A stretch of DNA of 64,000 nucleotides from Alkalihalobacillus sp. FSL W8-0930 (GTDB taxonomy: Bacteria; Bacillota; Bacilli; Bacillales; Bacillaceae_D): NCBI GenBank assembly GCA_037965595.1, contig CP150183.1:372001-436000 (forward strand), given 5' to 3'. The notes beneath the pieces were generated by a model. That model did not search any database. It saw nothing but the letters and a program-made list of their open reading frames with translations, and was not told where the DNA came from. Shown here in pieces: positions 45,918 to 54,816 of this stretch. The number at the start of each line of letters is the position of its first letter. Positions within the stretch are counted from its first letter, which is position 1. The position numbers were made by a program, and so were the translations under genes.

Positions 45918-46748
45918 TCACCCGTTTGAATAAAAGTAAGGCTGACCTTCTGCATAAAGGGAGGGTCTAGTCCGTAATAATCTTTTGGTATATTCATGTG
46001 TTGGTTTGTCAAACAACGTTAAGACTGGAGCTGATTCAACGATCTGTCCATTTTGCATGACGATCACATCATCAGCCATCTCGGAGATGACACCGAGGTC
46101 ATGAGAGATCAAAAGAATAGAGGTTCCGTACGTTGATCGTACATCCTCAAGTAACCGTAATACGGATAGTTGACTTGATAGATCAAGGGCCGTTGTTGGT
46201 TCATCTGCGACAATAAGCGCCGGCTTTAACGAGGCGGTAATGGCAATCATAACTCGTTGAAGCATGCCACCACTCAACTCAAATGGATATTTTTTCATAA
46301 GTTCTTTTGGATCTTTTAGATTAACGCTCTGCATGGTTTCTATGGCAAGCTCAGCCGCTTCTTTTTTAGAGAGGGACAAATGAGTTCGTAGCGTCTCAAT
46401 GAATTGCTGACCGATTGTGAAGACAGGAGTGAAGGCATTCATCGGATTTTGCATAATGAATGCAACTTCTTTTCCACGAATCGATCGCATCTTCTTTTCA
46501 CCAAGTCCATTTAATTCTTGTCCTTTTAATCGAATGCTACCCTGTACTTGCATCGTTTGTTTGTTGTGAAGCTGGAGGATCGACATACTTGTGATCGTTT
46601 TGCCGCAACCACTTTCACCAACAATGCCTAGTATTTTACCTTTTTCAAGCTGAAAGGAGATGTTTTTGATTAAAGGCGAAAGGCCATTATGTGTTTGAAC
46701 GTCTGTTTGCAAATTCGAAACGCTAAGAATCTCTTGCTCTTCCATCAT
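45918..46748 (-). CDS. nikD: Nickel/peptide-type ABC transporter ATPase (NikD/OppD)
   Basis: A 276-aa ATPase with Walker A GESGCGKT, Q-loop MQNPMNAFTPVFTIGQQ, signature LSGGMLQR and Walker B LIVADEPTTALD, the LSGGMLQR form being typical of NikD-type subunits. ATG 46748 or 46745 is a better start than the GTG at 46757 because GTGAGGG provides the ribosome site. It follows nikC by only about 15 bases. Confidence 0.87.
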   Translation of the reverse strand: MMEEQEILSVSNLQTDVQTHNGLSPLIKNISFQLEKGKILGIVGESGCGKTITSMSILQLHNKQTMQVQGSIRLKGQELNGLGEKKMRSIRGKEVAFIMQNPMNAFTPVFTIGQQFIETLRTHLSLSKKEAAELAIETMQSVNLKDPKELMKKYPFELSGGMLQRVMIAITASLKPALIVADEPTTALDLSSQLSVLRLLEDVRSTYGTSILLISHDLGVISEMADDVIVMQNGQIVESAPVLTLFDKPTHEYTKRLLRTRPSLYAEGQPYFYSNG

Positions 46749-46762
46749 AACCCTCACTTTTA

Positions 46763-47593
46763 TTAACGTCTTTTCACAGCATATTTTTCGGATAAGGATT
46801 CACCTAGTAGATTAAAACTAATGACAACAAGCATGATCATGGCCCCAGGATACACCATTACCATTGGATTTGTTCGGATATATGATTTACCTTCAAGAAT
46901 CATCGAGCCCCACTCCGGTGTAGGTGGTTGAATGCCGAGTCCGAGAAAGGACAGTGAAGATAAACTCATGATCGACCAGCCCATTTCGAGCGTTCCAATG
47001 ACTGCAAGCGAAGGCAGGATATTCGGAAGAATGTGCTTCCGAATAATTGCAATAGAAGAAGAACCACTAATCCTTGCAGCTGTGATATAGTTTTGACTTT
47101 TTAGGCTTAGAACCATGCCTCGAACGACTCTAGCATAGTATACCCACTGTACAAGAACGAGCCCAATAATGACTTGCGTAGGACCTGCTCCCCAGATACC
47201 AACAAAACCTAAAACAAAGATAAGACTTGGAATCGACATAAGTCCATCAGCAAATCTCATAAGGACTTGATCAACCCATCCGCCTACGTAGCCGGCAACG
47301 ACGCCAACCACTAAGCCAATGCCTAGTGCCGTACAAAAGATAATTAATGCGTACCCTAGTGAGATTCGTGCGCCAAATAAGATTCTTGAAAAGATACATC
47401 TACCTAAGTGATCTGTGCCGAGCGGATAGGTCCACGAAGGTGGCTGTAATCGATTGATTGAATCAACTAAGGTAGGATCGTTCGGCATAATATAAGGTGC
47501 AATAAGCGCGATTATGAAAATAATTCCTAAAATAAATGAGGAGATTACCATCATTTTATGACTGTAGAAAAAGCTTCGGAATGTAGTCGTCAT
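46763..47593 (-). CDS. nikC: Nickel/peptide-type ABC transporter permease (NikC/DppC)
   Basis: The 276-aa permease has an N-terminal helix, the LIAPYIMPNDPTLVDSINRLQPPSWTYPLGTDHLGRCIFSR segment split around residues 28-67 typical of DppC/NikC proteins, and an EAA-like loop ITAARISGSSSIAIIRKHILPN. It forms the channel with NikB. The start overlaps the nikB stop by four bases. Confidence 0.9.
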   Translation of the reverse strand: MTTTFRSFFYSHKMMVISSFILGIIFIIALIAPYIMPNDPTLVDSINRLQPPSWTYPLGTDHLGRCIFSRILFGARISLGYALIIFCTALGIGLVVGVVAGYVGGWVDQVLMRFADGLMSIPSLIFVLGFVGIWGAGPTQVIIGLVLVQWVYYARVVRGMVLSLKSQNYITAARISGSSSIAIIRKHILPNILPSLAVIGTLEMGWSIMSLSSLSFLGLGIQPPTPEWGSMILEGKSYIRTNPMVMVYPGAMIMLVVISFNLLGESLSEKYAVKRR

Positions 47594-48534
47594 TTTGATC
47601 CACCTCTAACCCTTGCAATTCGTGGATCAATCATCATTTGCAATAGATCTACTAGTAGATTGGCAAGTAGGAAAATAGCAGAAGCGAGTACCACATATCC
47701 TTGAATGACGGGAATGTCACGATTAAACAAAGCATCAATAAAATATCGTCCAAAGCCAGGCCATGAGAAGACAACTTCAACAATAATGGCCCCTGTCATT
47801 AAGTTTCCAAGATTCATTCCAAGTCCCGCAATCATTGGGGAAATAGACATCCGGAATAGATGTTTTCCGATTATTAACTTCTCACGGAGGCCCCTGGTAC
47901 GAGCAAATAATACATAGGGCTCCTTTAAATTATCCATGACACTTGTGCGTAAAAGGCGTGTGTAAACGGCAATTAACGGAAAGGCCAATGTAAGTGAAGG
48001 TAAGACTAAGTGCTGCCACGAACCGGTTCCTTCAACAGGGAACAAGTCAAACTTCACGGATAGAAAAAAGATTAATAAATAACCTAACCAAAAGGAGGGG
48101 ATGGAGGCCCCAATAAAAGAGAGGGCCCGACTGAGATGATCAATTAGACTGTTTTTCTTCATGCCTGCAAAGAAACCGATCGGAACACTAACAACAATGG
48201 CAATAAGTAAACTTGAGATCGATAACTGAATGGTTGCCGACATCCTTGACGTAATCTCTTGAAACACAGGCTTGTCTGTAAGATAAGATAAGCCAAAATC
48301 GAATTGGCTTATCCTTTTAAGAGACTCCAGGTACTGAACAACAAAATGCTGATCTAACCCTAGCTCTGCCCTTTTATCCTCAATCATTTGATCCGTTGCT
48401 TGGATGTGAGCAGCTGCGAAATAAGCCTCTGCCGGATCAACTGGAGATAAACTAATCATTCCATAGGTAACAAATGTAGCGATAAGAAAGATCGGAACAA
48501 TCATTAGTATTCGTTTCATAATATACATGCTCAT
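47590..48534 (-). CDS. nikB: Nickel/peptide-type ABC transporter permease (NikB/DppB)
   Basis: The 314-aa permease has the DppB/NikB pattern: MKRILMIVPIFLIATFVTYGMISLSPVDPAE at the N-terminus, a periplasmic-side loop (LGLDQHFVVQYLESL) and the EAA-like YVLFARTRGLREKLIIGKHLFR. Six helices are predicted. It lies 22 bases downstream of nikA and overlaps nikC. Confidence 0.9.
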   Translation of the reverse strand: MSMYIMKRILMIVPIFLIATFVTYGMISLSPVDPAEAYFAAAHIQATDQMIEDKRAELGLDQHFVVQYLESLKRISQFDFGLSYLTDKPVFQEITSRMSATIQLSISSLLIAIVVSVPIGFFAGMKKNSLIDHLSRALSFIGASIPSFWLGYLLIFFLSVKFDLFPVEGTGSWQHLVLPSLTLAFPLIAVYTRLLRTSVMDNLKEPYVLFARTRGLREKLIIGKHLFRMSISPMIAGLGMNLGNLMTGAIIVEVVFSWPGFGRYFIDALFNRDIPVIQGYVVLASAIFLLANLLVDLLQMMIDPRIARVRGGSK

Positions 48535-48556
48535 GTTGTTGTACTCCCGTTCAGTC

Positions 48557-50161
48557 CTAGTTACGTTTTATACCTGAGAATGAATGCTCATCTCGATTAG
48601 GAGAAAACGTGAAATCAGAGATGTCTTCTTGGTACAATGCAATTTTGTTTACATAGGATATTGGAACAATGGCTGCTTGTTCTTGCAGGGATCCTAGTAT
48701 TTCTCGGTAAAGCTCTTCTCGTTCTTCTTCATCTGTTGACTTGAGAACTGTATCAATTTGTTCTATGATTTCGTCTTTGTTTTCGTAGGAAGAAATGGCT
48801 TCATTAAAACCAAACCCTTCTGTTGCTATAATATTAGCAAATGTGTGAGGATCATAAGGTGCGCCATAGTTACTAAAGAAATTCATATCAAAATCATTCG
48901 CCTTAAAGCGTTCGATCTGTGTACTGAGCTCAATGCCTACAATATCAAGCTTAACTCCAAGGGCTGTCCATTCAGATTGTAAGGTTTCAGCCATTGTTTT
49001 TTGGATTGATTCCGAAGAGTTATACATTAATTCAAACTCTAAAGGCTGACCATCTTTTTCCCGAACTTGGCTTCCATTAGGTAATGTCCACCCAGCTTCC
49101 TCAAGAAGTTCAATCGCTTTATCTGGATCATACTCTATCGGTGTTGCATCAATATTCGAAGTGTACGGCATATTTGGAGGCAGAATGTAGTCTGCTGCTT
49201 CTTCAAGTCCGGATGTTACGCCTTCAACTAAGCCTTGTTTATTAAACCCATAATGAAGGGCTTGTCTCACGCGTTCATCAGAAAGCTGCTCTTTCGTTGT
49301 GTTCATAACAAGCTGTCTAGTAGCGACTGGATCAGACACACTTGTTTTATATTCACCGGTTGATTCAAGTTGTTTAAATGAATCGAGACTGATAATTCCT
49401 TCTCCGTATATAAGGTCAACATCACCCTTTTCAAAGGCAAGAACACGGGTCTCTGCATCAGGAATTACCTTAATCGTAAGAGATTCTTCTTCTGGAAGAT
49501 CACCCCAGTAATTGTCGTTTCGTACAAAGGTCGCATATTCGTCTACTTTATAATCGTCTAAAATCCACGGACCAGTACCAACAGACTTTTGAATGTCTTG
49601 TAATGCAGGATCAAGATCTTGAACATTTGTATCACCAAAACGCACAGGTCTTACAACGGTAAGCTCTTGAAGTGTAGGGTAATAAGGCTCTGTTAATGTA
49701 ATTTTAAATGTATATTCATCTACGGCTTCTGTATCGTTAATTTTTGGAATGAAACCTAACCAGCTGTGTATATCAATGTTTTCAAGTATGTTTTCAAAGT
49801 TTGATTGAACAGCGTCAGCGTCAAACGTTGTACCATTTGTAAATTCTACGTCATCACGTAGGTGAAAGGTATATTCCAGACCGTCTTCGGAGATGTCCCA
49901 CGACTCTGCAAGATGAGGAATTAATTCTCCTCCTTCTCCATATGTAACTAATGGCTCATACATCATGGACTGAGCGAAAAGTTGAGATGGAACGTAAACA
50001 TGGGGATCCATTTCTCCAATATCATATGGCCATGCGAATGTAAGAGTATGCTCATCAGGTGCTTGAGAGCCTTGATTGTCTGCTTCTCCAGTTGAACATG
50101 CACCTAAAAGTAGTGCGGATGTTAGTGTGATACCAATGATTGAATGTGTTCGATTAATCAT
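48557..50161 (-). CDS. nikA: NikA-like metal-complex binding lipoprotein
   Basis: The 534-aa protein has a lipobox (LLLGAC, Cys22) and an SBP_bac_5 fold. It tracks E. coli NikA closely in LTFAWPYDIGEMDPHVY, FAQSMMYEPLVTY, LRDDVEFTNGTTFDADA, ITLTEPYYPTLQELTVVRPVRF, VRNDNYWGDLP, LLEEAGWTLPNG and YGAPYDPHTFAN. These include the RPVRF arginine and the DPH histidine regions that hold Ni-chelates in NikA. It may bind nickel (as a histidine or metallophore complex) or another metal chelate. A Fur-like box at its promoter links it to metal limitation. Confidence 0.88.
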   Translation of the reverse strand: MINRTHSIIGITLTSALLLGACSTGEADNQGSQAPDEHTLTFAWPYDIGEMDPHVYVPSQLFAQSMMYEPLVTYGEGGELIPHLAESWDISEDGLEYTFHLRDDVEFTNGTTFDADAVQSNFENILENIDIHSWLGFIPKINDTEAVDEYTFKITLTEPYYPTLQELTVVRPVRFGDTNVQDLDPALQDIQKSVGTGPWILDDYKVDEYATFVRNDNYWGDLPEEESLTIKVIPDAETRVLAFEKGDVDLIYGEGIISLDSFKQLESTGEYKTSVSDPVATRQLVMNTTKEQLSDERVRQALHYGFNKQGLVEGVTSGLEEAADYILPPNMPYTSNIDATPIEYDPDKAIELLEEAGWTLPNGSQVREKDGQPLEFELMYNSSESIQKTMAETLQSEWTALGVKLDIVGIELSTQIERFKANDFDMNFFSNYGAPYDPHTFANIIATEGFGFNEAISSYENKDEIIEQIDTVLKSTDEEEREELYREILGSLQEQAAIVPISYVNKIALYQEDISDFTFSPNRDEHSFSGIKRN

Positions 50162-50187
50162 ACTCTCTCAACCTCTCTAGATGAAAA

Positions 50188-50202
50188 TGAAAACTATTAT
50201 CA
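50188..50202 (-). promoter_or_regulatory. Fur-like box covering the nikA start site
   Basis: Minus-strand TGATAATAGTTTTCA matches the Fur-family 7-1-7 box TGATAATNATTATCA at 12 of 14 defined positions. It lies immediately downstream of the -10 element, where a bound repressor blocks initiation. Fur, or another Fur-family regulator, could use it. Confidence 0.65.
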
Positions 50203-50231
50203 ATAGTAGATTTAAAGACAGACTTTGTCAA
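50203..50231 (-). promoter_or_regulatory. Promoter of the nik-type operon
   Basis: On the minus strand TTGACA (50226-50231) and TACTAT (50203-50208) are 17 bases apart, about 40 bases before the nikA start codon. Confidence 0.75.
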
Positions 50232-50394
50232 TAAGAATTTGAACATTCAAATAGGTTGCGTGAATCACATGAAACCTTTGCGGGAGAGGAGGTATGACAG
50301 TTTAAGGGTACTCTGTAAAATCGGTTTCAATTGTTAATAGCAGGAAATTAACGTGTGAATCGAGAAGTGTTTAGATAAAGTGAGGTGCTGTGGT

Positions 50395-51174
50395 ATGGAA
50401 AATAAATTTGATCAGTTAGAAAATCAATTTACGTATGCTGAACGAACTGCACATCAGGAATGGATACAGCTCATTCTTTCTAAGGTAGTGCTTGAGGACA
50501 AAAGAGTAGCGGATATTGGCTGTGGAGGTGGAATCTATACTAGGATGCTGGCAGAATGTGGGCCACGCTCCGTTCTAGGTGTGGATTCCTCTAAGCGAAT
50601 GCTTGAAGCGGCTCAAGCAAAAACAACAAGTGATACGATCCAATATGTCTACGCCGATGGAGAGAACTTAGCTCCTCTCGCTGATGGCAGTCTTGATGTC
50701 GTGGTAGAACGGGCTGTGATTCACCATCTAACCGAACTGCTTCCTAATATGAAAGAGATTTCTCGTGTGCTTTCAAAAGAGGGAGGAGTCGCAATCATCC
50801 AAGATCGAACGCCTGAGGACTGTTTAATAGAAGGATCGCCAACGCATATTCGTGGCTATCTATTTGAATGCTTTCCGTTTTTAGCAGAATTGGAAAAGAA
50901 GCGTAGGTTTTCAGATGAAGCGGTCCAGAAGGCAATGCTTGCGGCAGGCTTTAAGTGTGTGGAAAAGGTTGAATTGTGGGAAACACGCACTGTATATTCA
51001 ACCATAAATGAGCTGGCAGAAGATCTACTGTCTAGAAGAGGACGAACCATTCTGCATGAGTTAAATGATGAGCAACTAAAAGAGTTTGTGAGTTATGTAT
51101 CGTCAAAGCTTTCACAGGAGCGGGAGATTATTGAGAAAGATCGCTGGAGTGTATGGTTTGGCTTTTGTAACTGA
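50395..51174 (+). CDS. Class I SAM-dependent methyltransferase
   Basis: The 259-aa enzyme has motif I VADIGCGGGIYTRML (residues 39-53), the acidic residue in LGVDSSKRML, and post-I motifs YADGENLAPLADGSLDVVVERAVIHHL. It uses S-adenosylmethionine to methylate an unknown small molecule. ATG 50395 follows GTGAGGTG; an in-frame GTG at 50380 overlaps that site. It is first of a four-gene operon with a second methyltransferase, a hydrolase and an ABC exporter. Confidence 0.9.
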   Translation: MENKFDQLENQFTYAERTAHQEWIQLILSKVVLEDKRVADIGCGGGIYTRMLAECGPRSVLGVDSSKRMLEAAQAKTTSDTIQYVYADGENLAPLADGSLDVVVERAVIHHLTELLPNMKEISRVLSKEGGVAIIQDRTPEDCLIEGSPTHIRGYLFECFPFLAELEKKRRFSDEAVQKAMLAAGFKCVEKVELWETRTVYSTINELAEDLLSRRGRTILHELNDEQLKEFVSYVSSKLSQEREIIEKDRWSVWFGFCN

Positions 51175-51195
51175 AGAGAGAGGCGGGGAATAGAG

Positions 51196-51753
51196 TTGAG
51201 CGAGCTGAAGGTCGTAATTGGATCGGGTGGCTACAATAATAATCCTGGATGGCTCCATACAGAAGAGGATGAACTGAATCTACTAAAGCGTTCAAGCTGG
51301 AGAGAGAATTTTAAAGAAGAGTCTATCTCTGCGGTTGTAGCCGAACATGTGTGGGAGCATCTTACATATGAAGAGGGCCTAAGTGCGGCTCGTCTGGTAA
51401 GAGATTATCTAATGATAGGCGGACACATTCGTTGTGCTGTACCTGATGGATATTTTCCAAATGAAGAGTATCAACGGATTGTACAAGTGGGTGGACCAGG
51501 ACCCGAGGACCATCCCGCCTTTACCCACAAGATTGTGTATACATACCAGACGCTCCAATCACTTTTTAAGGAAGCAGACTTTAAAGTCAACTTGTTAGAG
51601 TATTTTGATGAGCAAGGAGTCTTTCATACAAGTGATTGGAAGAAAGAAGACGGAGTCATTTACAGATCGTCTAAGTATGATCCGAGAAATCAAGGAGATG
51701 GCCCACACTTTCCATCGCTTATCATCGATGCAACAAAAATAGATAACGGATAG
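51196..51753 (+). CDS. COG4627-like putative methyltransferase
   Basis: The short 185-aa protein has a degenerate SAM-binding start (VVIGSGGYNNNPGWLHTEEDELNLL, in place of GCG-x-x-PGW-x-D). It continues with AVVAEHVWEHLTYEEGLSAARLVRDYLMIGGHIRCAVPDG, typical of COG4627 proteins, and a C-terminal segment with VYTYQTLQSLFKEADF. It starts with TTG after GGCGGGGAATAGAG. Whether it is catalytically active is unclear. Same operon, 22 bases after the first methyltransferase. Confidence 0.78.
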   Translation: MSELKVVIGSGGYNNNPGWLHTEEDELNLLKRSSWRENFKEESISAVVAEHVWEHLTYEEGLSAARLVRDYLMIGGHIRCAVPDGYFPNEEYQRIVQVGGPGPEDHPAFTHKIVYTYQTLQSLFKEADFKVNLLEYFDEQGVFHTSDWKKEDGVIYRSSKYDPRNQGDGPHFPSLIIDATKIDNG

Positions 51754-51767
51754 GAGAGAAGAATTCA

Positions 51768-52610
51768 ATGTGGAAGCAGGAGTTACTTGAGACAGAACAG
51801 GGTATATTTGAAGTGTTTATGAAAGGTGAAGGCGACCCTTTGTGTGTGACTCATTTATACAGCGAGTTTAACGACCGAGGTAACTACTTTGCTGATCCAT
51901 TTACGGAAGCGTTTACTGTATATTTGGTGAACCTGCGCAGTGCAGGAAATTCGCGCGTCGTTGCTGCTGAAAGTGAATGTAGCATGCGACAAAGTGTAGA
52001 AGATTTGGAAGCCATTCGTCGTGCCTTGCAAATTGATACATGGAGCTTTGCAGGACATTCAACAGGAGCGATGCTTGGACTGGTTTACGCAGTTGAGTAC
52101 CCGGATTCATTAGAAAAGGTTCTAATTAATGCGGGTGCTGGAAGTTATGAGTACATGAATCATCCGGACTGTATCTACAATCGCTCAAACCCCTCTAATT
52201 CAAGGGTACTAGAATTACTGGATACCATAAAATCGAGTGAGTCAGTGGATGAACGAAGAGCTGCAAGTAAAGAATGGACACAGATGTCGATCTATCGTCC
52301 TGAACGATATGACGAGTATTTCTCAAAGCCTAGTAGCGGAAAAATCGTCGGGAGGCGGCTTAATTATTTTTCGTATCAGGAACTACCTACTTTTAACTTG
52401 TTCGAGCAGCTTCCTCATGTAAGAGTTCCTGCAATCATTAGCTGTGGGAAATATGATAGACAATGCCCACTCGACTGCTCCATACAGATTCATGAAAGCT
52501 TACCGCATTCAGAGCTTGTTATCTTTAATGAAAGCAATCATAATGCCTTTTTAGAAGAAGAACATGCGTTTAATGAGCTTGTTCAAAGGTTTAACCAACT
52601 TAGAGCCTAA
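51768..52610 (+). CDS. Alpha/beta hydrolase
   Basis: The 280-aa protein has the nucleophile elbow FAGHSTGAMLGLVYA with Ser near residue 97, an acidic residue in SCGKYDRQCP (near 228) and the catalytic His in NESNHNAFLEEE (near 255). The N-terminal VNLRSAGNSRV region matches epoxide-hydrolase or proline-iminopeptidase-like members. The substrate is unknown. AGGAGAGAAGA precedes the ATG, 15 bases after the upstream stop. Confidence 0.88.
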   Translation: MWKQELLETEQGIFEVFMKGEGDPLCVTHLYSEFNDRGNYFADPFTEAFTVYLVNLRSAGNSRVVAAESECSMRQSVEDLEAIRRALQIDTWSFAGHSTGAMLGLVYAVEYPDSLEKVLINAGAGSYEYMNHPDCIYNRSNPSNSRVLELLDTIKSSESVDERRAASKEWTQMSIYRPERYDEYFSKPSSGKIVGRRLNYFSYQELPTFNLFEQLPHVRVPAIISCGKYDRQCPLDCSIQIHESLPHSELVIFNESNHNAFLEEEHAFNELVQRFNQLRA

Positions 52611-52639
52611 CCATCTAAGAATGAATTGGGGAATGTGTA

Positions 52640-54352
52640 TTGGGAATATTCGTTTTCCTTAAGAAATACAAGGCAATGGTGGGGATCTCCGTTGTACTTG
52701 TGTTAATGGAATTAAGTGTTGAGCTGTTTCACCCGTACTTGCTTGCTCGAATGATTGATGATGGAATTATGCAAGGAGATATGGAAACGGTTGTATTTTG
52801 GGGAGTTATTATGATGGGCCTCACTCTCTTAGCCTTTGGTGCGGGGGTGTTGAATTCCTTCTTTGCAACGCATGCAGGTCAAAGTACTGGCTATGACATT
52901 CGAGAACAGGTGTATAAGCGAATCCAGTACTCTTCCTTTGATCGACTGAAGCAGTTTGCTACTTCTTCACTCATTATGAGACTGACAAATGATGTAACTC
53001 AAATTCAAAATAGTATCGTGATGACTCTTCGTTACATGCTACGTCCGCCTTTAGTCATCGTCGGTGCATTAACTATGGCTCTTATTATCAACTATCGCTT
53101 AGCTCTCGTTTTAGTTGTTGTAATACCGATTGTCATTCTGCTTGTTGGGTGGGTGTTCAAAAAGGGCGCAAATCAATTTAAGTTGGTTCAAACAAAGCTT
53201 GATGGTGTCAATCATGTGATGAGGGAGAATTTACTAGGGTTTAAACTCGTTAAAGCCTTTGTCAGGAGAAAAACGGAAGCGGCTCGGTTCTTAAATGTAA
53301 ATAAGAGCCTAAGGGATAAGCTCATTTCTTCTTTGCGGTTAATGGAATTAACTCAGCCTGTTCTTTTACTTTTGATGAATGGATCCATTCTTCTTATCCT
53401 GTGGTTTGGCAGTGAGTCCATACCCACTGGAGCAATTCCTGTTGGGGATCTAGTTGCTGTTGTGAACTATGTTTTGCGTATATCTGCGGCACTTTCTTCC
53501 ATTCCACTCGTGATCATGACCTTCTCAAGAGCGAAGGCTTCCTCCGAACGATTGACGGAGGTACTTGGAACGCTTGAAGAAGAAAAAACAGATGAATATG
53601 AAGTAGCTTCCAAACAAATTGCAGGGAACATTCAGTTTCAAGATGTCACATTTTCATATGAAGAAAAAGAGATTCCGGATATTGAGGACATTAACTTCCA
53701 GATAGAAGCTGGTCAACGCGTTGCGATTATGGGAGCAACAGGATCGGGCAAGTCTGCACTCTTCCAGCTGATCCCACGCCTGTATCGTCCAACATCAGGC
53801 GAGATCAGAATTGACGAGCAACCACTTGAATCCTTTAACGTCGTTCAGTTGAGAAAGCAAATAAGCTATGTTGCGCAGGAGACCTTTCTATTTTCAGGTA
53901 GTATTCGCGACAATATTTGTTGGGGCAGACCAGATGCAACAGACGAAGAGATGATTCAAGCGGCGAAGGACGCGCAAATTCATGATGTCATTATGAAGTT
54001 ACCGAATCAATATGATGCGAATGTTAGTCAAAGAGGAAGTAACTTATCGGGTGGACAGAAGCAACGCATCGCTATAGCTCGAGCTCTCATTCGAAACCCT
54101 CGAATCCTGTTGCTGGATGATAGCACTAGTGCATTAGATGCGAAGACGGAGCACCGATTCTTGGTAGCTTTAAAACAGTATGAGTGCACAACTCTTATGA
54201 TCACGCAAAAGGTGTCAACTGCTATGAAATCCGATTATATTCTAATCATGGATCAAGGACGAATTGTCGCACAAGGATCACATCAAGAACTAAAGCAAAC
54301 ATCGGACCTTTACCTTGCGATGCTTGCTTCACAACAAAAGGATGTAATCTAA
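52640..54352 (+). CDS. ABC-type exporter, fused membrane and ATPase domains
   Basis: The 570-aa half-transporter has six membrane helices (about 1-310) and an ATPase domain with Walker A GATGSGKS, Q-loop YVAQETFLFSGSIRDNICWG, signature LSGGQKQR, Walker B ILLLDDSTSALD and H-loop ITQKVSTA (the usual switch His is replaced by Gln). It probably works as a homodimer or with a partner elsewhere to export a compound. It starts at TTG, 30 bases after the hydrolase, and ends the operon at a terminator. Confidence 0.9.
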   Translation: MGIFVFLKKYKAMVGISVVLVLMELSVELFHPYLLARMIDDGIMQGDMETVVFWGVIMMGLTLLAFGAGVLNSFFATHAGQSTGYDIREQVYKRIQYSSFDRLKQFATSSLIMRLTNDVTQIQNSIVMTLRYMLRPPLVIVGALTMALIINYRLALVLVVVIPIVILLVGWVFKKGANQFKLVQTKLDGVNHVMRENLLGFKLVKAFVRRKTEAARFLNVNKSLRDKLISSLRLMELTQPVLLLLMNGSILLILWFGSESIPTGAIPVGDLVAVVNYVLRISAALSSIPLVIMTFSRAKASSERLTEVLGTLEEEKTDEYEVASKQIAGNIQFQDVTFSYEEKEIPDIEDINFQIEAGQRVAIMGATGSGKSALFQLIPRLYRPTSGEIRIDEQPLESFNVVQLRKQISYVAQETFLFSGSIRDNICWGRPDATDEEMIQAAKDAQIHDVIMKLPNQYDANVSQRGSNLSGGQKQRIAIARALIRNPRILLLDDSTSALDAKTEHRFLVALKQYECTTLMITQKVSTAMKSDYILIMDQGRIVAQGSHQELKQTSDLYLAMLASQQKDVI

Positions 54353-54353
54353 A

Positions 54354-54390
54354 AAAGCTATCCTGACCAGGTCGGGATAGCTTTCCTTTA
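54354..54390. terminator. Convergent terminator exporter / GlsB-like gene
   Basis: AAAGCTATCC (54354-54363) pairs with GGATAGCTTT (54375-54384); T-rich on both sides. Confidence 0.85.
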
Positions 54391-54639
54391 TTTTTTTCGC
54401 ATGGAACGAAAGATAAAACTAACGATTAAGACAAGAATAATCGCACCGAGTAATGCAGGGATAATAGCGAAACCACCCGCTGAAGGGCCCCAATCTCCAA
54501 ATAACCAGCCACCAAGGTTGGCTCCAATAAAACCAGCAATAATATTACCAATAATACCAAACGGTACGCCTTTGCCTGTTATCGCTCCAGCAGCCCAACC
54601 AATTAAACCACCAATAATCAAACTCCATAGAAAGCCCAT
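54388..54639 (-). CDS. GlsB/YeaQ/YmgE-family stress membrane protein
   Basis: The 83-aa protein has three hydrophobic segments rich in glycine: LWSLIIGGLIGWAAGAITG, PFGIIGNIIAGFIGANLGGWLFG and the C-terminal FAIIPALLGAIILVLIVSFIF. This is the transglycosylase-associated (GlsB) small membrane family linked to general stress. The start follows AAAAGGAGGAATTCAC. Its exact role is unknown. Single gene converging with the exporter operon. Confidence 0.9.
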   Translation of the reverse strand: MGFLWSLIIGGLIGWAAGAITGKGVPFGIIGNIIAGFIGANLGGWLFGDWGPSAGGFAIIPALLGAIILVLIVSFIFRSMRKK

Positions 54640-54816
54640 GTGAATTCCTCCTTTTCGTTTTTTCTAATGGGCTTAGTTTGACCAAGAGGTTCTATTCTAT
54701 TCGTTCACAACTGTATTGCCGTTTTTCTAATAATATCCAATACTTATTTTTAAGCAGAAACCACCAAACGTATGTTACATTATAAGTTGATATAAAGCTT
54801 AATAGAGGTGTTTAGT

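Noticed and set aside
50294-50305. ATG ACA GTT TAA behind a near-perfect AGAGGAGGT
   Set aside because: A three-codon minigene cannot be supported as a gene; it could be a leader or a decayed start and is only noted.
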